This document shows positions 16,729 through 26,108 of a stretch of 64,000 nucleotides of DNA, one piece after another. Source of the DNA: Candidatus Flexifilum breve. GTDB taxonomy: Bacteria > Chloroflexota > Anaerolineae > Aggregatilineales > Phototrophicaceae. The first letter of the stretch is position 1. The number at the start of each line of letters is the position of its first letter. The position numbers and the translations under genes are program-made. The notes under the pieces are model-generated. The model saw nothing but the letters and a program-made list of their open reading frames with translations. It had not been told where the DNA came from and searched no databases. The stretch is from NCBI GenBank assembly GCA_016717205.1, contig JADKGC010000004.1, forward strand, positions 1-64,000, given 5' to 3'.

Positions 16729-18474
16729 TTACGCGCCCGCCTCTTCCGGTTTGGTGCAGAAGAAATTCCCCAGCACGAGAACATCCATCTTGGTGCGCAG
16801 GTAGCAGTCGACCGCTTCATCCGGGTTGCAGATGATCGGCTCGTTCTCGTTGAAGCTGGTGTTGATGAGCACGGGCGTCCCCGTACGTTCGCCAAACGTC
16901 TTGACCAGATCGTAGTACAGCGGATTCTCGTCGCGCGACACCGACTGCAGGCGCCCGGTATCGTCGACATGGCGCACGGCGGTCAGGCGTTCGCGCCATT
17001 CCGGGCGAATCTTGTAGACATGCAGCATGAACGGCGACGGGTGGTGATACTCGAAGAGTTCGCTCTGCCGTTCCGCCAGCACGACGGGCGCGAACGGGCG
17101 GAACCATTCGCGGCGCTTGATGCGCGCGTTGAGGATGTCCTTCATATCGCTGCGACCGGGATGCGCGAGGATCGAGCGGTTGCCGAGCGCGCGCGGCCCC
17201 CATTCCATACGCCCCTGAAACCAGCCAATGATGTTGCCCTGTTCGATCTGGTCGCTGGTCGCGGTCAGCAGATCGGCGCGCGAAAGTTCGCGGTACTGCA
17301 CGCCGCCTTTGTCGAGCGCGGCGCGCATCTCGGTGGGGCTGTATTCCGGGCCGAGGTAAGCGTCCTGCATCACGAAGCGTTCTTTTTCGTGCAGCACGGA
17401 CTGGCTGACGTAGAGCGCCGCGCCGAGCGACAAGCCCTCATCGCCGGCGGCGGGCTGAATGCAGGTTTCGCGGAAGGGCGTCTGATCAAACATTTTGCCG
17501 TTGGCCACGCTGTTGAGCACGACGCCGCCCCCCATGACGATCTTATCGGTCGGCACCTGTTTGTAGAGCACGTTGAGCAGGTGCATGTACACGTCTTCAA
17601 AGCGTGCTTGCAGGCTGAAGGCCAAATCCATGTCGCGCTTGGTGATCTCTGTGTAGGGTTCGCGCGGTTTGCCGAACAGCTCGACCATGTGATCGGCGTA
17701 ATGCTGGAGGATGATCATCTCGCCTTTGTCGTTCATCTCCACGCCCTGATTCGAGCCGAACGGCATGAAGTACTTCGGGTTGAGCTCGAAGGCATCCTCT
17801 GTCAGCGTGATCATGTCCTTGAAGATGTCGGTATAGGTCGGCTCGCCGTAGGGCGCGAGGCCCATCACCTTACCTTCGTCGCCGTACTTGCCATAGCCGA
17901 TGAACTGGCAGATCATGGTATAGAGTGAGCCGAGTGACTGCGGCACATAGACGCGCTGCTTGATCTTGATCTCCTGCCCGACGCATTCCGTCAGCATGCA
18001 GGTGACAAAATCGCCGGAGCCGTCAATGCTGAACCCGGCGGCGTGTTCCCACGGGGAGATGTAGTAGGCGCTGGCGATGTGCGCGAGGTGATGTTCGACG
18101 TTGACCTGTTCGAAGCGCAGATCGGCGGGGTTCGCGCCGCATTCGGTGACGAGGAGCGTTTTCAGGTCGTCGAGCGCTTCGCGGGCGGCACGGATCTTCA
18201 GCAGGTTGAGCAGCTTGGTCGGGTTGCGCAGGACGAATTCGACCTTCTTGGCGGTATTCGTGCTGGGGTCGCGTCCGATGGCGACATAGTCGATGTCTTT
18301 GAAGGTCACGCCGCCAATCTCCATGACCTTGAGGATGCTCAAGGTGGGGAAGCCCGCGTAGTACTTGATGCGATTGAGCCGTTCTTCGGCGATAGCGGCG
18401 ACCGGTTTCCCGTTGATGACGAGCGCGGCGGAGGAACCCGCGTGGTGGGTGTTAACGCCCAGAATTACTGCCAT
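16729..18474 (-). CDS. Carbamoyltransferase (NodU/CmcH family)
   Basis: A 581-residue enzyme that uses carbamoyl phosphate and ATP to carbamoylate a hydroxyl, here most likely on a sugar of the polysaccharide. The N-terminal Kae1-like domain starts ILGVNTHHAGSSAAL and holds AAIAEERLNRIKYYAGFP and HHLAHIASAYY (metal-binding His). The C-terminal YrdC-like domain has the family signature GWFQGRMEWGPRALGNRSILA near residue 420 and VLINTSFNENEPI near 540. Length is typical and all motifs are intact. It is first in the operon with a GT4 and an epimerase. A TATAAT reads on the minus strand at 18545-18550, 70 bases upstream, and may be its -10. Confidence 0.92.
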   Translation of the reverse strand: MAVILGVNTHHAGSSAALVINGKPVAAIAEERLNRIKYYAGFPTLSILKVMEIGGVTFKDIDYVAIGRDPSTNTAKKVEFVLRNPTKLLNLLKIRAAREALDDLKTLLVTECGANPADLRFEQVNVEHHLAHIASAYYISPWEHAAGFSIDGSGDFVTCMLTECVGQEIKIKQRVYVPQSLGSLYTMICQFIGYGKYGDEGKVMGLAPYGEPTYTDIFKDMITLTEDAFELNPKYFMPFGSNQGVEMNDKGEMIILQHYADHMVELFGKPREPYTEITKRDMDLAFSLQARFEDVYMHLLNVLYKQVPTDKIVMGGGVVLNSVANGKMFDQTPFRETCIQPAAGDEGLSLGAALYVSQSVLHEKERFVMQDAYLGPEYSPTEMRAALDKGGVQYRELSRADLLTATSDQIEQGNIIGWFQGRMEWGPRALGNRSILAHPGRSDMKDILNARIKRREWFRPFAPVVLAERQSELFEYHHPSPFMLHVYKIRPEWRERLTAVRHVDDTGRLQSVSRDENPLYYDLVKTFGERTGTPVLINTSFNENEPIICNPDEAVDCYLRTKMDVLVLGNFFCTKPEEAGA

Positions 18475-18592
18475 TGATTTTCACCGTCTTATGAGCAGAA
18501 TGGATGAGCGGAAGGTCGCATGACTGACCATCCGATTTGCAGGTATTATAACGTTCTTCCGGGCTGCGACTTGATCAAGGTACTTTGAGCCT

Positions 18593-19303
18593 ATGCTAAT
18601 TCAGAAAGTGTACGCCGGTTTTAAGCGGCTGCTCCCCACCGCACTATCGAAACCACTCCGAGCCTTGATGACGGCGCTGCTGACCCCGGCGTATTTTAGC
18701 TGGCTCACCGGGCACTGGCAAAGCGCCTTGCGCGGCAAGCCGCTTAACCGGGCGGGCGCGCCGATACCGTGGTATACCTACCCGGCGATTCAGTTGGTCG
18801 AAAACAAAGATTACCGCGGACGAACGGTGGCCGAATTCGGCGCGGGTAATTCGACGCTGTGGTGGGCGCAGCAGGCGGCGCAGGTGGTCGCGTTTGAGGA
18901 AGACGAGCAGTGGTTTAACTACCTGAAGTCACGGGTGCCGGCTAACGTCGAACTACACCATCTGCCTGTGGATCTCACGGGCATCGACACCAAACTCGGC
19001 GACCGTCGCTTTGATGTGGTGATCGTTGATGGGCTGGATCGCTTTAAAGCGGTTGTGGTGGCGCGGCGCATCCTCAAGCCGGGCGGTCTCATCATTGTGG
19101 ATAACGCCGAAGGCTACTGGGGCGCGGAAGGGACTTATCCGATCATGGATTTCATGCGCGCGGAAGGCTTCCAGCGGCTCGACCTCTACGGTTTCGCGCC
19201 GGGGGTGCTGCTGCCGCACTGTACCTCAATCTTCTGGAAAGATGCGACGTTCGTATTTGCCGGGCAGGAAAATCCAAAAAACTACGTGCGCGCCGCCAGC
19301 TAA
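18593..19303 (+). CDS. Class I SAM-dependent methyltransferase-like protein
   Basis: A 236-residue protein with a Rossmann-type methyltransferase core. Motif I is TVAEFGAGNSTLWWAQ (about residue 82-97), the acidic end of strand 2 is VVAFEEDEQWF, motif IV is FDVVIVDGLDR (about 142-152), and motif VI is LKPGGLIIVDNAEGYW. The N-terminal 70 residues are basic with a hydrophobic segment and may attach to the membrane. The ribosome site is weak. It is first of four co-directional genes (to 22469), spaced by 9 bases or less, so it probably methylates a sugar or terminates a glycan chain; that is inference. Confidence 0.72.
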   Translation: MLIQKVYAGFKRLLPTALSKPLRALMTALLTPAYFSWLTGHWQSALRGKPLNRAGAPIPWYTYPAIQLVENKDYRGRTVAEFGAGNSTLWWAQQAAQVVAFEEDEQWFNYLKSRVPANVELHHLPVDLTGIDTKLGDRRFDVVIVDGLDRFKAVVVARRILKPGGLIIVDNAEGYWGAEGTYPIMDFMRAEGFQRLDLYGFAPGVLLPHCTSIFWKDATFVFAGQENPKNYVRAAS

Positions 19304-19312
19304 GGATCCGTC

Positions 19313-20173
19313 GTGACGACAGCGGTTTTGCCGATCTCCGTGGTCTTTCTGACCTATAACGACGAACAGCTCATCGAAGACGGCTTGAAAAGCGTGGCCG
19401 ACTGGGCGAGCGAAATCATCGTCGTCGATTCGGGCAGCACCGACGGCACGCTCGACATTGTGCGCCGCTACACCGCGCACATCGCGGTGCATCCCTTCGA
19501 GAATTACGCCGCGCAGCGCAACTGGGCGCAGGCAAATATTCCGCTTGCCAATGAGTGGGTCTTTCACATCGACTCCGACGAACGTGTGACGCCCGAGCTG
19601 TATGCGTCGCTGCGGCAGTTGTTCACCGGGACGCAGCTCGACGATATCGACGGCATTCTGTTCCCACGGCGCACCGTTTTTATGGGGCGCTGGATGCGGC
19701 ATGGCGGACATTATCCGGTCTATCACCTGAGGTTGTACCGCAAAAGCCGCGGTCAGTGTGAGGAACGCCTGTACGACCAGCACTACACGGTTCCCGGCGC
19801 GGTGATCAAGGCGCATGGTGATCTGATCGACGTGATCAGCACCAGCCTCGACGCGTGGATGCAGCGCCATGTGCGTTGGGCCGGGCTGGAGGTGCAGCAG
19901 CAGTTGCGCGCGGAGGTCGTCGCCACGCAGGTCGAGGGTAAGCTCACCGGGACGCCCATTGAGCGGCGGCGTTGGCTCAAGCGCTTTGTGTTCGGGCGCG
20001 TGCCGTTGTTCACGCGGGTGTTCGCTTATTTCTTCTATCGCTACTTTCTGCGCCTTGGCTTCCTTGATGGCACGGAAGGGCTCATCTTCCACTTTTTGCA
20101 GGGCTGCTGGTTCCGCTTTTACATCGATGCCAAGCTGTGGGAAGCGCGACAGGCGCAGAAGCAGGCGCCGTGA
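19313..20173 (+). CDS. GT2 glycosyltransferase (KdtX/WaaE-like)
   Basis: A 286-residue GT-A fold enzyme. N-terminal signature ISVVFLTYNDEQLIEDGL and EIIVVDSGSTDGTLDIV are the nucleotide-sugar binding part, and HIDSDERV contains the DxD-type metal site. The Y-x-A-Q-R-N-W segment is typical of the KdtX/WaaE beta-1,4-glucosyltransferase subgroup. A C-terminal hydrophobic stretch (RVFAYFFYRYFLRLGFL) likely sits in the membrane. GTG start at 19313 follows AAGGA, with the previous stop nine bases upstream. The stop overlaps the next ATG (TGATG). Sugar unknown. Confidence 0.88.
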   Translation: MTTAVLPISVVFLTYNDEQLIEDGLKSVADWASEIIVVDSGSTDGTLDIVRRYTAHIAVHPFENYAAQRNWAQANIPLANEWVFHIDSDERVTPELYASLRQLFTGTQLDDIDGILFPRRTVFMGRWMRHGGHYPVYHLRLYRKSRGQCEERLYDQHYTVPGAVIKAHGDLIDVISTSLDAWMQRHVRWAGLEVQQQLRAEVVATQVEGKLTGTPIERRRWLKRFVFGRVPLFTRVFAYFFYRYFLRLGFLDGTEGLIFHFLQGCWFRFYIDAKLWEARQAQKQAP

Positions 20174-21294
20174 TGTCCAAACGCGCGCTGCTCGTCATCA
20201 CCGGAGCGTTTGCCTACAGCGGCGGGATCGCGGCATCGACCCGCCTCGCCATCCGCGCCCTACTCGACTCCGGTTACGAATTGGACATCTTCGCCTTCAA
20301 TGAGACACCCGACGCCGCCAACAAGTATGCGGCGCTGCCGGGGGTGCGCTATCACGCGGGGAACAACGCCAAGCTCGGCTTTGCGCTGATGGTGTGGTGG
20401 GCAGGTCTGACGCGGCGCTACGCCTGCGCTTTCAGTGATCACATTAACGTGGCGTCGATCCTCGCGCCGTTGGCGTGGCTGCGGCTGGTTCGGTATATCG
20501 TGCGCGTGCATTTGATCGAGGCGGTCGCGCCCAACCCCGATGCGCAGGGGCGCCTTGGTTTGCGGGCCGCGTGGCGTATTCATGCGTCCGAATTTGCTCG
20601 CGCCGAAGTGCGCAAAGCTTTTCCCGATCTTCAGATCGAGGTGGTGCCGCTCGCGCTGGACCCGGATACGCACTTCGACCTGCCTACGTTGCCCCCCACT
20701 CAGATGAATCTGCAGGCCGTTGCTGGTCAGGAACGCGCACTGAGGGAGCGGGTGGTGCTGCTGGTGGGACGCATGGCGGCGGGCGAGCAATACAAGGGGC
20801 AGGATGTGCTCATCCGCTCCCTACCGCTGATCCTTGAACGCTGCCCTGATGCGCAGCTTGTGCTGGCGGGGCACGGCGACGACTATCCGCGCTTGTTGGC
20901 GCTGGCACACTCGCTGCCCGCTGCTGCACAGGAGCGCGTCTTTATGCCCGGTTATGTCAGCGCGGACCAGCTCGAAACGCTCTACCGGACATGCGCGGTG
21001 TTCGCCATGCCGAGTCGAGGGGAAGGCTTCGGCCTGGTCTATCTGGAGGCGATGCGCTGGGCCAAACCGTGCGTCGCCAGCCGTGCCGACGCCGCGCAGT
21101 TCATTGTTGAGCACGAGCAGACGGGACTGCTGGTGGATGATCCGCAAGACGAACGGGAAGTTGCCGCGGCGTTGCTGCGTCTGCTGACCGATCCGGCGCT
21201 GGCACAGGCGTACGGTCAAGCGGGCTATGAACGGGCGCGCCGCCTATACAGCTTCGACCAGTTCCGCGCACGCTTCATCGAGGATTTGACCTGA
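20173..21294 (+). CDS. GT4 glycosyltransferase
   Basis: A 373-residue GT-B enzyme. The acceptor-binding half begins LLVITGAFAYSGGIAASTR. The donor half has VVLLVGRMAAGEQYKGQDVLI, LVLAGHGDDYPRL, and the E-x7-E region MPSRGEGFGLVYLEAMRWAKP, the retaining GT4 signature. The ATG at 20173 shares one base with the stop of the upstream GT2 gene, so translation is coupled; a longer frame to 20137 would overlap that gene. Donor and acceptor cannot be told from sequence. Confidence 0.88.
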   Translation: MSKRALLVITGAFAYSGGIAASTRLAIRALLDSGYELDIFAFNETPDAANKYAALPGVRYHAGNNAKLGFALMVWWAGLTRRYACAFSDHINVASILAPLAWLRLVRYIVRVHLIEAVAPNPDAQGRLGLRAAWRIHASEFARAEVRKAFPDLQIEVVPLALDPDTHFDLPTLPPTQMNLQAVAGQERALRERVVLLVGRMAAGEQYKGQDVLIRSLPLILERCPDAQLVLAGHGDDYPRLLALAHSLPAAAQERVFMPGYVSADQLETLYRTCAVFAMPSRGEGFGLVYLEAMRWAKPCVASRADAAQFIVEHEQTGLLVDDPQDEREVAAALLRLLTDPALAQAYGQAGYERARRLYSFDQFRARFIEDLT

Positions 21295-21296
21295 GC

Positions 21297-22469
21297 ATGT
21301 CCAAACCCACGATCCTCATCCTGATCGGGCACTATCTGCCAGGGACGCTGACCGGTGGCCCGGTGCGCTCGGTTTCCAATCTGGTTGACTGGTTAGGCGA
21401 CGAATTCGACTTTCGCATCCTGACCGCCGATCGCGATCAAGGCGACAGCGCGCCGTACCTGCAGGTGCGCGCGGGCGAATGGTATTCGGTTGGCAAGGCG
21501 CAGGTGCGCTACTTGACGCCTGCCGAACGTCAGTTGTTCGCACTGGGCGCGGTGCTGCGCGCAACGCGGCACGACCTGCTGATCGTCGAGTCGGTGCTGG
21601 CGCGTACGTCGATTTTCGCACTGCTGCTGCGTCGTTTGGGGCTGCTCCGCCGCGCGCCGATTCTGATTACGCCGCGCGGGCATCTCGGTCAAGGTGCGTT
21701 ACAGCAAAAATCCGCGAAGAAAACGCTGTTTTTGCGCGCGGTGCGGCTGCTCGGCTTGTATCGCGGTTTGGAGTGGTGTGCGACCAGCGATGGCGAACGC
21801 GCCGAGATCGTGGAGCAGTTTGGTCAAGGCGAAGCGCCGCGCATCCACGTGATTCCTAACTTGCCCGCGCGCGCGGTATCCACCGGAAGCGTCACACGCC
21901 CCCCAAAACGCGCCGGGGCGCTCCGACTGATCTTTCTGTCGCGTATCTCGCGTAAAAAGAACCTGCACTTCGCGCTGGAAGCGCTGCGCGGCCTCACAGG
22001 CGAAGTCGAGTTTGACGTGTACGGCTCACTCGAAGATGCGGCGTACTGGGCGGAGTGTCAGGCTATCAGCGGCAGCCTCCCGGCGCATATCCGTGTGTGC
22101 TATCAAGGGGTCGCGCCGTTTGACGGTGCTGTCGAGGTGTTGGCGGGGTATCACCTGTTCTATTTACCCACGCTGAGCGAAAACTTCGGGCATGCGATCT
22201 GGGAGGCGTTGGTGGCAGATTGCCCCGTGCTCATCAGTGACCAAACGCCGTGGACCGACATCAACGCGTACGGGGCGGGTTGGGCGCTGCCGCTCGACTC
22301 GCTCGCGGGTTTTACGCACGCGCTCCAGCAGGTGATCGACCTGGACGCCGCCGCCTATGCCGCGCTGGTCGCCCAGGTCAGCCGCTACCGGGAGCACTAT
22401 CAAGCGCGGGGAAACCCGGCGGACGCGCTCCGTGGGCTGCTCCGCGAACTCAGCGGCTCAACGCCTTAA
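21297..22469 (+). CDS. GT4 glycosyltransferase
   Basis: A 390-residue GT-B enzyme, last of the four-gene plus-strand operon and two bases after the previous stop. N-terminal LILIGHYLPGTLTGGPVRSV with the glycine-rich loop is typical of GT4 proteins in exopolysaccharide loci. The middle has ILITPRGHLGQGALQQKSAKK. The donor half has LRLIFLSRISRKKNLHFALEAL and YLPTLSENFGHAIWEALVADCP with the conserved E-N-F-G-x-A-x2-E-A motif. Its last 20 bases overlap the end of the convergent minus-strand gene. Sugar unknown. Confidence 0.88.
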   Translation: MSKPTILILIGHYLPGTLTGGPVRSVSNLVDWLGDEFDFRILTADRDQGDSAPYLQVRAGEWYSVGKAQVRYLTPAERQLFALGAVLRATRHDLLIVESVLARTSIFALLLRRLGLLRRAPILITPRGHLGQGALQQKSAKKTLFLRAVRLLGLYRGLEWCATSDGERAEIVEQFGQGEAPRIHVIPNLPARAVSTGSVTRPPKRAGALRLIFLSRISRKKNLHFALEALRGLTGEVEFDVYGSLEDAAYWAECQAISGSLPAHIRVCYQGVAPFDGAVEVLAGYHLFYLPTLSENFGHAIWEALVADCPVLISDQTPWTDINAYGAGWALPLDSLAGFTHALQQVIDLDAAAYAALVAQVSRYREHYQARGNPADALRGLLRELSGSTP

Positions 22470-23601
22470 GCTGCTCGATGACGGGCGTGAGTTGACGAGC
22501 GTAGTTGAATTCTTCTTGAAACGCACGCCGACTACCTGCGGCCAGCGCTGCCGCGCGCTGTTCATCGCCCAAAATCTGATTAACCCCCGCGGCAATGGCC
22601 GCTGGATCGTCGTAGGACACGATCAGCCCATTGTCGTATGCGTCGACCAACGCGCGGTTGCCCTCGCTCTCGCTGAGCAGCAGCGGCAGTCCAACCGCGA
22701 TGTATTCCATGATCTTATTTGAGGCCGTGGTGATGAAACGGTTGTTGACATGGATCGGTTCGTACAGTCCATGCCCGAGATCCGCGCCGCTTGCATATTC
22801 GAGCACCTGCGTATAACTGACCGCCGGAAGAATCACAAAGCGATCCGCCACGCCAACTTCGACCGCCAATTGCTCTAACCACTGGCGATCCTCATCGGGG
22901 CATGGACCCATGACAACGAAGCCCCAGCGCGGGTTAGCCCACAGCGGAAGCGAGCGGATTGTGCTGTCAAGCGCGTGACCGCGTCCCACCCGACCGGGGC
23001 GAAAGACAACTTTGTCGAAGTGATAACCGCGTTCAGCCAACGCCGCCGCCAATCGATCGCTGGGTTGAAGCGGAGCGTGCAGTGCCGCGTTGGCGACAAT
23101 CACGGGTGGGGTGGGTAGGTTCAACTCGCGTGCCATCAGGTCGGCGCGGGCTTGATCCGGCACGATGACGAGATCGGCTGTGCGCGCAAACAGTCGTTCA
23201 AACGCCTTGATGAGGCGCGTGCTCAACGTGTGGGCATCACTGTTTTCCAGATAGTCATGGCTGTGATAGGCCAGCCGTTGGCGGGACAACCACGTCGCGA
23301 TGCGCGCGGGCACCAACGCATGCATGTTGTAGGCGATGAGCCAGTCGGCGGTGCGATCAGTGTGCCGCAGCGTTTGTCCGCAAAAGGCGAGATACTTCAG
23401 AAACGAATTGCTCACCCGCGGCCTGAGGCGCACAACCTGCGTACTCGGCGGATAGTTGATCGGCGGCTGCGGCCAGATCGCCGACGTGAAGTCGAGACAA
23501 ATCAGCAACTGCCTGACATGCTGCTGGTGGAACACCTCCGCCGCGTTGATCATGGGCGGGTAGTAATCCGGGTTGCCGTAAATCATCGATTGCAAGTACA
23601 C
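22450..23601 (-). CDS. Glycosyltransferase, GT4-like
   Basis: A 383-residue GT-B protein. The N-terminal half has LAYHSHDYLENSD and DLVIVPDQARADLM, and the donor half has VVFRPGRVGRGHALDSTIR, RFVILPAVSYTQVLEYASGAD and the ending ASNKIMEYIAVGLPLLLSE, the usual place of the nucleotide-sugar site. The start is GTG at 23601, supported by GGAG six bases upstream; an internal ATG (MIYGNPDYY) is possible. It lies 13 bases after the polymerase gene on the same strand and is the last gene of the long minus-strand block. Confidence 0.78.
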   Translation of the reverse strand: MYLQSMIYGNPDYYPPMINAAEVFHQQHVRQLLICLDFTSAIWPQPPINYPPSTQVVRLRPRVSNSFLKYLAFCGQTLRHTDRTADWLIAYNMHALVPARIATWLSRQRLAYHSHDYLENSDAHTLSTRLIKAFERLFARTADLVIVPDQARADLMARELNLPTPPVIVANAALHAPLQPSDRLAAALAERGYHFDKVVFRPGRVGRGHALDSTIRSLPLWANPRWGFVVMGPCPDEDRQWLEQLAVEVGVADRFVILPAVSYTQVLEYASGADLGHGLYEPIHVNNRFITTASNKIMEYIAVGLPLLLSESEGNRALVDAYDNGLIVSYDDPAAIAAGVNQILGDEQRAAALAAGSRRAFQEEFNYARQLTPVIEQLKALSR

Positions 23602-23614
23602 TGCGCACTCCGCC

Positions 23615-24997
23615 CTAGGGATTCCGCCAGACGCGCGGCGACAGCGGCGGCGTTTTTTTGCGTTCGCGAATGGTGATGGTGGTGCGAATGACCATGTTGA
23701 CGATCACCGCGCTGAGGATGCCAGCCACCGCCGCCCCGACCACCGTGAAAATGTCATCTTGGACGAGGATCAGCCCGAAGATCGGCAGCATCCAGACCGC
23801 GAATTTCAGGTTGTCTCCCCGTTTCAGTGCTCCCGCGGCAGCGTAATCCAGCGTCGCCATGACGATGCCCAGCGCGAGAAAGCCGATCACCACACCGATC
23901 GTTTTGTAATTCGCGTACAGCTCGACGACCGGGCTTAAGCCCACCGAAGTCGAACCCAAGATGGGGATGCCCGTATAGTACTGGAACAGCACCGAACCGC
24001 CGACGATGATCGGCTTTTCTGGCCACAAGAGCCGCGGAATGAGCATCAGCATAGCATTTTCAATCGTTCGCCCGTTACCCATGGGAACAATGCCATCGTC
24101 GATGCGTTGAATCACTTTTCCGAGGGGGTAATTGAAACCGAGGCGACCGTCAATCCACGTAAGCTGGCTCGGATCATTCGGGTCGAACCACCGAAAATTG
24201 AAGTTCAGCGTGTTATACACGTCTTCCAGGGGGCTTTGCGTGTATTCGCCGGCCCACACAATCGCCCGGACGGTGCCGCGTGACTGGAAATAGACGGCGA
24301 TGATGCTCAGGACCAGATAACCGATGACGATGGAGGGTATGATCAGCATCCACACACGGCGCACCCGCAGCGCGATGAAGAGCAAAACGACGATGGTCGG
24401 CACAAGACCGAAGCCGAGAAACCCGTCGCGCACGACGGTGAGGACTGGCCACAGCAAGAGGATGCCGGCGAGGATCGGCAAAGCGCGGACGGGCTTCTGG
24501 CCGTGCAGGATTTCCCACAGCCAGATCATCGAACCGACATGCCACAAACGCGTCACCGAGCTGGTGAAAGCCTGTGCCGTCGGAATGCCGCGCAGCAGAA
24601 TGCCCAGGAAAAAATAACTGCCGATGCCGATGGCCGTGTAAAGATAGGCGAGCTTATCCTGCGCGTTGAAGGGAATACGTTGAGCGGGCACGGTCTGTGT
24701 TTGAAATTTGCGGTTGAAGCGGCGTAAAGCCGGGTACACGATCACTGCGCCCGCTGCAAAACACACCAGCGCAATAGTAGCTTCGGTGAAACCGAGCAAG
24801 ATAATCTCGGGCTCAAAGCGCGGCGTATAGTTGGGATAGATGTAGGTGATTGCTTGGAGCAGGTGAATCATCGCCAGAAAGATGACGAACGCGAGAATGC
24901 CGCCTACGTTCTGTTCCCGGCGCTTCCAGCTCGATACGGCCATCGCGCTGATGACCAGCAGCCAAATCGCAATCAAAATGGGGAAACTTAACTGCAT
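23615..24997 (-). CDS. Wzy-like O-antigen/exopolysaccharide polymerase
   Basis: A 460-residue integral membrane protein with about 11-12 hydrophobic helices. A large polar loop (about residues 245-330, with RGTVRAIVWAGEY and NFNFRWFDPNDPSQ) lies between helices in the second half, the layout of Wzy-type polymerases. Sequence conservation in this class is low, so the call rests on topology and position among glycosyltransferases. The 3' neighbour is a glycosyltransferase 13 bases away. Upstream lies a 112-base gap before the CgeB-like gene, so transcription may restart here. Confidence 0.7.
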   Translation of the reverse strand: MQLSFPILIAIWLLVISAMAVSSWKRREQNVGGILAFVIFLAMIHLLQAITYIYPNYTPRFEPEIILLGFTEATIALVCFAAGAVIVYPALRRFNRKFQTQTVPAQRIPFNAQDKLAYLYTAIGIGSYFFLGILLRGIPTAQAFTSSVTRLWHVGSMIWLWEILHGQKPVRALPILAGILLLWPVLTVVRDGFLGFGLVPTIVVLLFIALRVRRVWMLIIPSIVIGYLVLSIIAVYFQSRGTVRAIVWAGEYTQSPLEDVYNTLNFNFRWFDPNDPSQLTWIDGRLGFNYPLGKVIQRIDDGIVPMGNGRTIENAMLMLIPRLLWPEKPIIVGGSVLFQYYTGIPILGSTSVGLSPVVELYANYKTIGVVIGFLALGIVMATLDYAAAGALKRGDNLKFAVWMLPIFGLILVQDDIFTVVGAAVAGILSAVIVNMVIRTTITIRERKKTPPLSPRVWRNP

Positions 24998-25109
24998 AAG
25001 GTCGCTCTAGCCTTCACTCACTTTGTCCAAACGGGATACAACAGTGCGCTGTATTGCATATTGTGCGGCAAATAGCGCATCTTGTCTGTATGAGAAATCA
25101 CGACGCCGT

Positions 25110-26108
25110 TCATGCCAGATCCGACAGGATGGCGCGCAGACGATCCGTATACGTGTGACCTCCGCCTGTGATGCGCTCCAATGCGCGCCGCCTATAATCT
25201 GCGCGGGTGGCGGGCTGGTCGATCAGCTTGCGGGTTTGCACGATCAGGCTGTCGGTTGAGTCGAAATAGGGCACGGTGTCGCCCAGTAGATCGCGATGCT
25301 CGGCGGTGTCTTCGGCGAGCAGGCATGCGCCCAGCGCCGGGGCTTCAAACGTGCGCATCACGTGACCGTCACGGTTGGCGCGGCGTACCAGACACAGCGT
25401 GACGCGCGCCCCGGCTACGGCCCACCGCAGGGTTTGCGCGTCCGCTATGCCGCGATACGCGGCGCGCGTATTGACCGAACGATCCCAGTAGCCACCGTAC
25501 AAATGTACCTGAAAACCCGCGCGGATTAACGCCTCAATTGCCGGAAAGCGATCCGCATCGGCGCCGCCATAGAACAGCACATCACACTGGTACTGGGCGG
25601 CGACCGCCGGGGGCGGTGCTTCGACGTAATGCACAGCCGGATTGTAGGCAAAGGGGAGATAGGAGGCCGAACAGCCCGCCTGCGCCAGATCGTCGAGGTT
25701 GCTGGTGCGCGGCGAATAAATGTGCGCGTAGTGCGGGAGCGCCGCGAAGAACCACGGCGTATGATGCTGGCGATTCCACGGGTCATCGGTCAGGTAGTTG
25801 ACGCAGCGTATGCCCTGCGCTCGCAGTGCGTCGAGAGCCGCCGCGCTGGGCGGAATGATCCCCGTCACGATCACCACCTGCGGCTGGTATTCGGCACAGC
25901 GCCGCAGCACCTGATCGCTGAACGTGTCGAGGTGAGTCGGGCGGTGACCGCGCAGCCGCCAGTTGATCTGCGCGAGCCAGCGGGGCGCCGCATAGGCGCT
26001 GGTCACGTCCAGCAGATCGGCTTCCGCGCCCAGTGACTGTGCCGCGCTCAATAAGTGTGCGCCGACGTGCACCGCCGCGCCGAGGCCGATGATCAGCACC
26101 CGCGTCAT
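25110..26108 (-). CDS. CgeB-like glycosyltransferase
   Basis: A 332-residue protein of the CgeB/DUF3880-type glycosyltransferase group. It opens MTRVLIIGLGAAVHVGAHL, contains INYLTDDPW-like NYLTDDPWNRQ, a mid-protein strand CDVLFYGGADADRFPAIEAL, VHLYGGYWD, and a C-terminal RTFEAPALGACLLAED and VPYFDSTDSL, which fit the C-terminal nucleotide-sugar domain of this family. The ATG at 26108 overlaps the stop of the upstream GT4 (ATGA); the frame extends to 26381 but the extra part is composition noise over another gene. Sugar unknown. Confidence 0.8.
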   Translation of the reverse strand: MTRVLIIGLGAAVHVGAHLLSAAQSLGAEADLLDVTSAYAAPRWLAQINWRLRGHRPTHLDTFSDQVLRRCAEYQPQVVIVTGIIPPSAAALDALRAQGIRCVNYLTDDPWNRQHHTPWFFAALPHYAHIYSPRTSNLDDLAQAGCSASYLPFAYNPAVHYVEAPPPAVAAQYQCDVLFYGGADADRFPAIEALIRAGFQVHLYGGYWDRSVNTRAAYRGIADAQTLRWAVAGARVTLCLVRRANRDGHVMRTFEAPALGACLLAEDTAEHRDLLGDTVPYFDSTDSLIVQTRKLIDQPATRADYRRRALERITGGGHTYTDRLRAILSDLA